Assembly (NCBI GenBank): GCA_027487195.1 | Contig: JAIYEB010000220.1 | Coordinates: 1-6,575 of the forward strand | Length of the DNA: 6,575 nt | Origin: Hyphomicrobiales bacterium | GTDB taxonomy: Bacteria; Pseudomonadota; Alphaproteobacteria; Rhizobiales; UBA4765 | Direction of reading: 5' to 3' | Part shown: positions 4,451-6,575 of the stretch, piece by piece | Numbering within the stretch: position 1 is the stretch's first letter | Layout: each line of letters starts with the position of its first letter | Translations under genes and position numbers: made by a program | Notes under the pieces: generated by a model | The model's input: only the letters and a program-made list of their open reading frames with translations | Databases searched by the model: none | Told to the model about the DNA's origin: nothing

Positions 4451-6575
4451 TGTGGCAGCTTGCTTTCGCAACGCCTTGGGCACTTGCCGCGCTGGTTGCG
4501 CTGCCGGCGATCTGGTGGCTGATCCGGTTTACGCCGCCGCGCCCGCGCACCGTTGCGTTCGCGCCCCTGCGCCTGCTCGAAACCTTGCGGCGGGACGAGG
4601 AAAAGCCCCAGACAAGTCCATGGTGGCTGACGGCCTTGCGCCTCCTTCTTGCGGCATTGGTGATCTTTGCGCTGTCTGGTCCAAGCTGGGATCCGCGACC
4701 GGGCATTGAAACGTCTGCGCGCGGGACGCTTGTGGTCATTGTCGATGACAGCTGGGCCGCTGCGCGTGGCTTTGCCCAAAAGCGCGCGGCGGTAGATGCG
4801 CGTCTTGAGGCGGCTGATCGCAACAATCAGCCGGTGGTTCTGCTGTCAGCGTCGGCAGGCACTGACCAAGGTTTCTCGCCCGGTCGCGCCAGCGATGCGC
4901 GAGATCGTTTGCGCTCCCTTGCGCCTGTGGCCTGGATTCCGGATCGGGGCGATATCGCCATTCCCCTGACGCGGATGCTGCGCGCAACGCCTGACGTCAC
5001 GGTTGCCTGGTATGGCGATGGGTTGCTCAACGGCAATGCCCGTGAGCTGGCCGCTGCAATCCTGTCTATTGTGCCGCCTGACCGTGTCCTGATCCATCGC
5101 GATCAAAGCCTGTCTCCGCTTGTTATCGGCACGCCGACGAACGGCGCTGAGGCGCTGGGCGTGTCGGTGCAACGCGCCGATCTTCAGGCACCGGCTTCCG
5201 GCATTCTCAGGGCGAGCGATGTTCGCGGGCGTACGATTGGAACACAGTCCTTCGAGTTTGGCCCAAATCAGCGCGACCTGCCCATCCGCTTTGAACTGCC
5301 GCTGGAATTGCGCAACGACGTGTTTCGGCTTGAGATCGCGGACGGGGGCACGGTTGGTGGCGTGCAGCTACTGGATGACCGGTTCCGCCGCCGCACGGTC
5401 GGGCTGTTTGCGGGCGGGAACGAGAGCGAGCAGCCTTTGCTGTCGCCGCTCTTCTTCCTCGGCGAGGCGCTCGCGCCGTTTGCCGATGTCCGCCAAAGCA
5501 CCGGAACCGGGACGCTTCAGGCGCTTCGCGACCTGATTGAGCAGCGCGTCTCGGTCATTGTGCTTGCGGATGTCGGCGCCGTGCCGGGCGAAGTTCAGCC
5601 GCAGCTTGAGCGCTGGCTGCGCGGTGGCGGGGTCTTGATCCGGTTTGCCGGGACAAGGCTTGCGACCCAACAGCGTTCCGACCCGTTTGTTCCGGTCACG
5701 CTGAGACCGGGTGCTCGAACCTTGGGCGGCAACCTGACCTGGGAACAGCCACAGAGGATCGGCCGCTTTGCGCCGACAGGTCCGTTTGCCGGCCTGACAT
5801 CGCCCGCAGACGTGTTGATCAACCGGCAGATCCTTGCTGAGCCGGAGCCGACATTGCCCCAGAAAACCTGGGCCGAGCTTGCGGATGGCACGCCTCTTGT
5901 CACGGCTGAGGCGCGCGGCGAGGGTTGGGTGGTTCTGGTGCACGTCACCGCCGACCCGGATTGGTCTAACCTGCCGTTATCCTTCACTTTTCTTGAGATG
6001 ATCCGGCGAACTGTCGCCTTGTCCGCCTCCACCGGGGCCACACAGGATGATCGCATCCAGCGGGCGAGCGGGCCAGAGCCTCAGCTTCCCCCGCTCAGGC
6101 TTCTGGACGCAACCGGCGCAAGCCAGCCGTCCGATGGGCTCGCCAAACCCATTGCCACCCGGCTGATCGCAACAACCACACCAAGCCGTGATCATCCGCC
6201 CGGGCTTTACGGGCGGGATGACGCTTTTCGCGCCTTGAATGCGCTGAAGCCTGGCGACACGATAGAGCCTTGGCCGGCTGACCTTTTCCCGCCGGGGGTG
6301 TCTTACAGCAGTTTCGGCCAACGGGAGGTGATTGCAATGAAGCCATGGCTCCTCGCGGCAGCAGCGCTCCTTCTGCTCATCGACAGCCTGATCGTTCTGC
6401 TTCTTGGCGGCTCCGGTCGCATGCGCCGCCGCGCCGCCGCCGCAACAGCCGCAGCCCTTGGCATTTTCCTTCTGCTTCCGGCCCCTGAAGCCTACGCCCA
6501 GGCACGCGAGGAGGCACAGCTGCAGTTGCGGCAGGGCCCCCTTCGCGGACAGCCCAGCCAACCCGCCCCGCGACA
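4450..6575 (+). CDS. BatA-N / DUF4159-type membrane protein (partial, C-terminus beyond right edge)
   Basis: The frame is open from ATG4450 to the window end (708 codons). Homologues known to me are roughly 900 residues or more, so the C-terminal DUF4159 domain is probably outside the window. Residues 1-78 form a BatA-type (aerotolerance regulator N-terminal) module: helix about 4-25, cytoplasmic loop with LRLLETLRRDEE (40-51), then helix 58-77 starting WWLTALRLLL. A vWA-like region follows: TLVVIVDDSW (93-102), with a degenerate MIDAS (A103 replaces the second serine). Residues about 312-510 resemble a class I glutamine-amidotransferase-like fold, with VIVLADVGAVPGEVQPQLER (369-388) and WLRGGGVLIRFAG (389-401); no catalytic cysteine was recognised. 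Helix 632-654 and hydrophobic stretch 662-677 follow, separated by RMRRR (657-661). By the positive-inside rule, residues 78-631 and the C-terminus are periplasmic. The start overlaps the DUF58 stop (TGATG) without a strong ribosome site. It is a likely client or effector of the MoxR/DUF58 pair. Confidence 0.93.
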   Translation, partial: MWQLAFATPWALAALVALPAIWWLIRFTPPRPRTVAFAPLRLLETLRRDEEKPQTSPWWLTALRLLLAALVIFALSGPSWDPRPGIETSARGTLVVIVDDSWAAARGFAQKRAAVDARLEAADRNNQPVVLLSASAGTDQGFSPGRASDARDRLRSLAPVAWIPDRGDIAIPLTRMLRATPDVTVAWYGDGLLNGNARELAAAILSIVPPDRVLIHRDQSLSPLVIGTPTNGAEALGVSVQRADLQAPASGILRASDVRGRTIGTQSFEFGPNQRDLPIRFELPLELRNDVFRLEIADGGTVGGVQLLDDRFRRRTVGLFAGGNESEQPLLSPLFFLGEALAPFADVRQSTGTGTLQALRDLIEQRVSVIVLADVGAVPGEVQPQLERWLRGGGVLIRFAGTRLATQQRSDPFVPVTLRPGARTLGGNLTWEQPQRIGRFAPTGPFAGLTSPADVLINRQILAEPEPTLPQKTWAELADGTPLVTAEARGEGWVVLVHVTADPDWSNLPLSFTFLEMIRRTVALSASTGATQDDRIQRASGPEPQLPPLRLLDATGASQPSDGLAKPIATRLIATTTPSRDHPPGLYGRDDAFRALNALKPGDTIEPWPADLFPPGVSYSSFGQREVIAMKPWLLAAAALLLLIDSLIVLLLGGSGRMRRRAAAATAAALGIFLLLPAPEAYAQAREEAQLQLRQGPLRGQPSQPAPR
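6421..6498 (+). other. Internal signal-peptide-like segment with putative AYA|Q cleavage site
   Basis: Within the large membrane protein, residues 658-683 read like a complete signal peptide: MRRR, then a hydrophobic stretch AAAATAAALGIFLLLP, then APEAYA followed by QA, which fits an A-x-A signal peptidase I site after A683. It can equally be read as an uncleaved fourth membrane helix. Whether cleavage occurs, or whether ATG6421 is used as an internal start, cannot be told from sequence alone. No strong ribosome site precedes that ATG. Confidence 0.4.

Noticed and set aside
3101..4483. Long antisense open frame (460 codons) on the minus strand across the MoxR and DUF58 genes
   Set aside because: It lies wholly opposite two well-supported genes, has no recognisable domain, and is the kind of shadow frame that strong third-position G/C bias creates.
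1..6575. Mobile elements, CRISPR arrays, tRNA or rRNA genes, phage or defence genes
   Set aside because: No transposase, integrase, terminal repeats, spaced repeats or RNA gene signatures were seen. The window is filled by two ordinary chromosomal operons.

Overview
The window is high-G+C bacterial DNA, gene-dense, with overlapping or nearly abutting genes. The protein families and their order point to an alphaproteobacterium. A DUF1285 gene stands next to a MoxR ATPase, and a CoA-type NUDIX hydrolase, a two-helix small protein and a class II CCA-adding enzyme lie in a row. I lean towards a Caulobacterales/Hyphomonadales-like or Rhodobacterales-like lineage, but that finer placement is only an impression from protein similarity.

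Layout: two divergent operons share a 150-bp intergenic region (2370-2519). The left operon reads on the minus strand from 2369 to beyond base 1. Its order is DUF1285 protein, NUDIX/CoA pyrophosphatase-like hydrolase, a small two-helix membrane protein (probably DUF6111), and a tRNA nucleotidyltransferase cut by the left edge. The right operon reads on the plus strand from 2520 to beyond 6575. Its order is MoxR-family AAA+ ATPase, DUF58 protein with an intact MIDAS-type motif, and a large membrane protein with a BatA-type N-terminus, whose DUF4159 domain is expected past the right edge. Junctions within each operon are tight: TTGA, GTGA and TGATG overlaps and a 6-nt gap. This suggests polycistronic, translationally coupled expression.

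How the genes may work together: the right operon has the form of a MoxR/von Willebrand A-type system. In such systems a cytoplasmic AAA+ ATPase acts with a DUF58 partner on a membrane or periplasmic client module. The client here is predicted to have four membrane segments, a large periplasmic region with a degenerate MIDAS and a GATase-like fold, and an internal stretch that looks like a signal peptide with a cleavage site. The left operon is housekeeping in character: tRNA 3'-end CCA addition and nucleotide or coenzyme A clean-up, plus two proteins of unknown function.

I found no mobile element, CRISPR array, tRNA, rRNA or convincing terminator. Nothing indicates horizontal transfer. The most interesting points are the internal signal-peptide-like segment in the large membrane protein, its degenerate MIDAS beside the intact one in the DUF58 partner, a 10-bp-phased direct repeat in the divergent promoter region, and the use of TTG as a start codon in the left operon.
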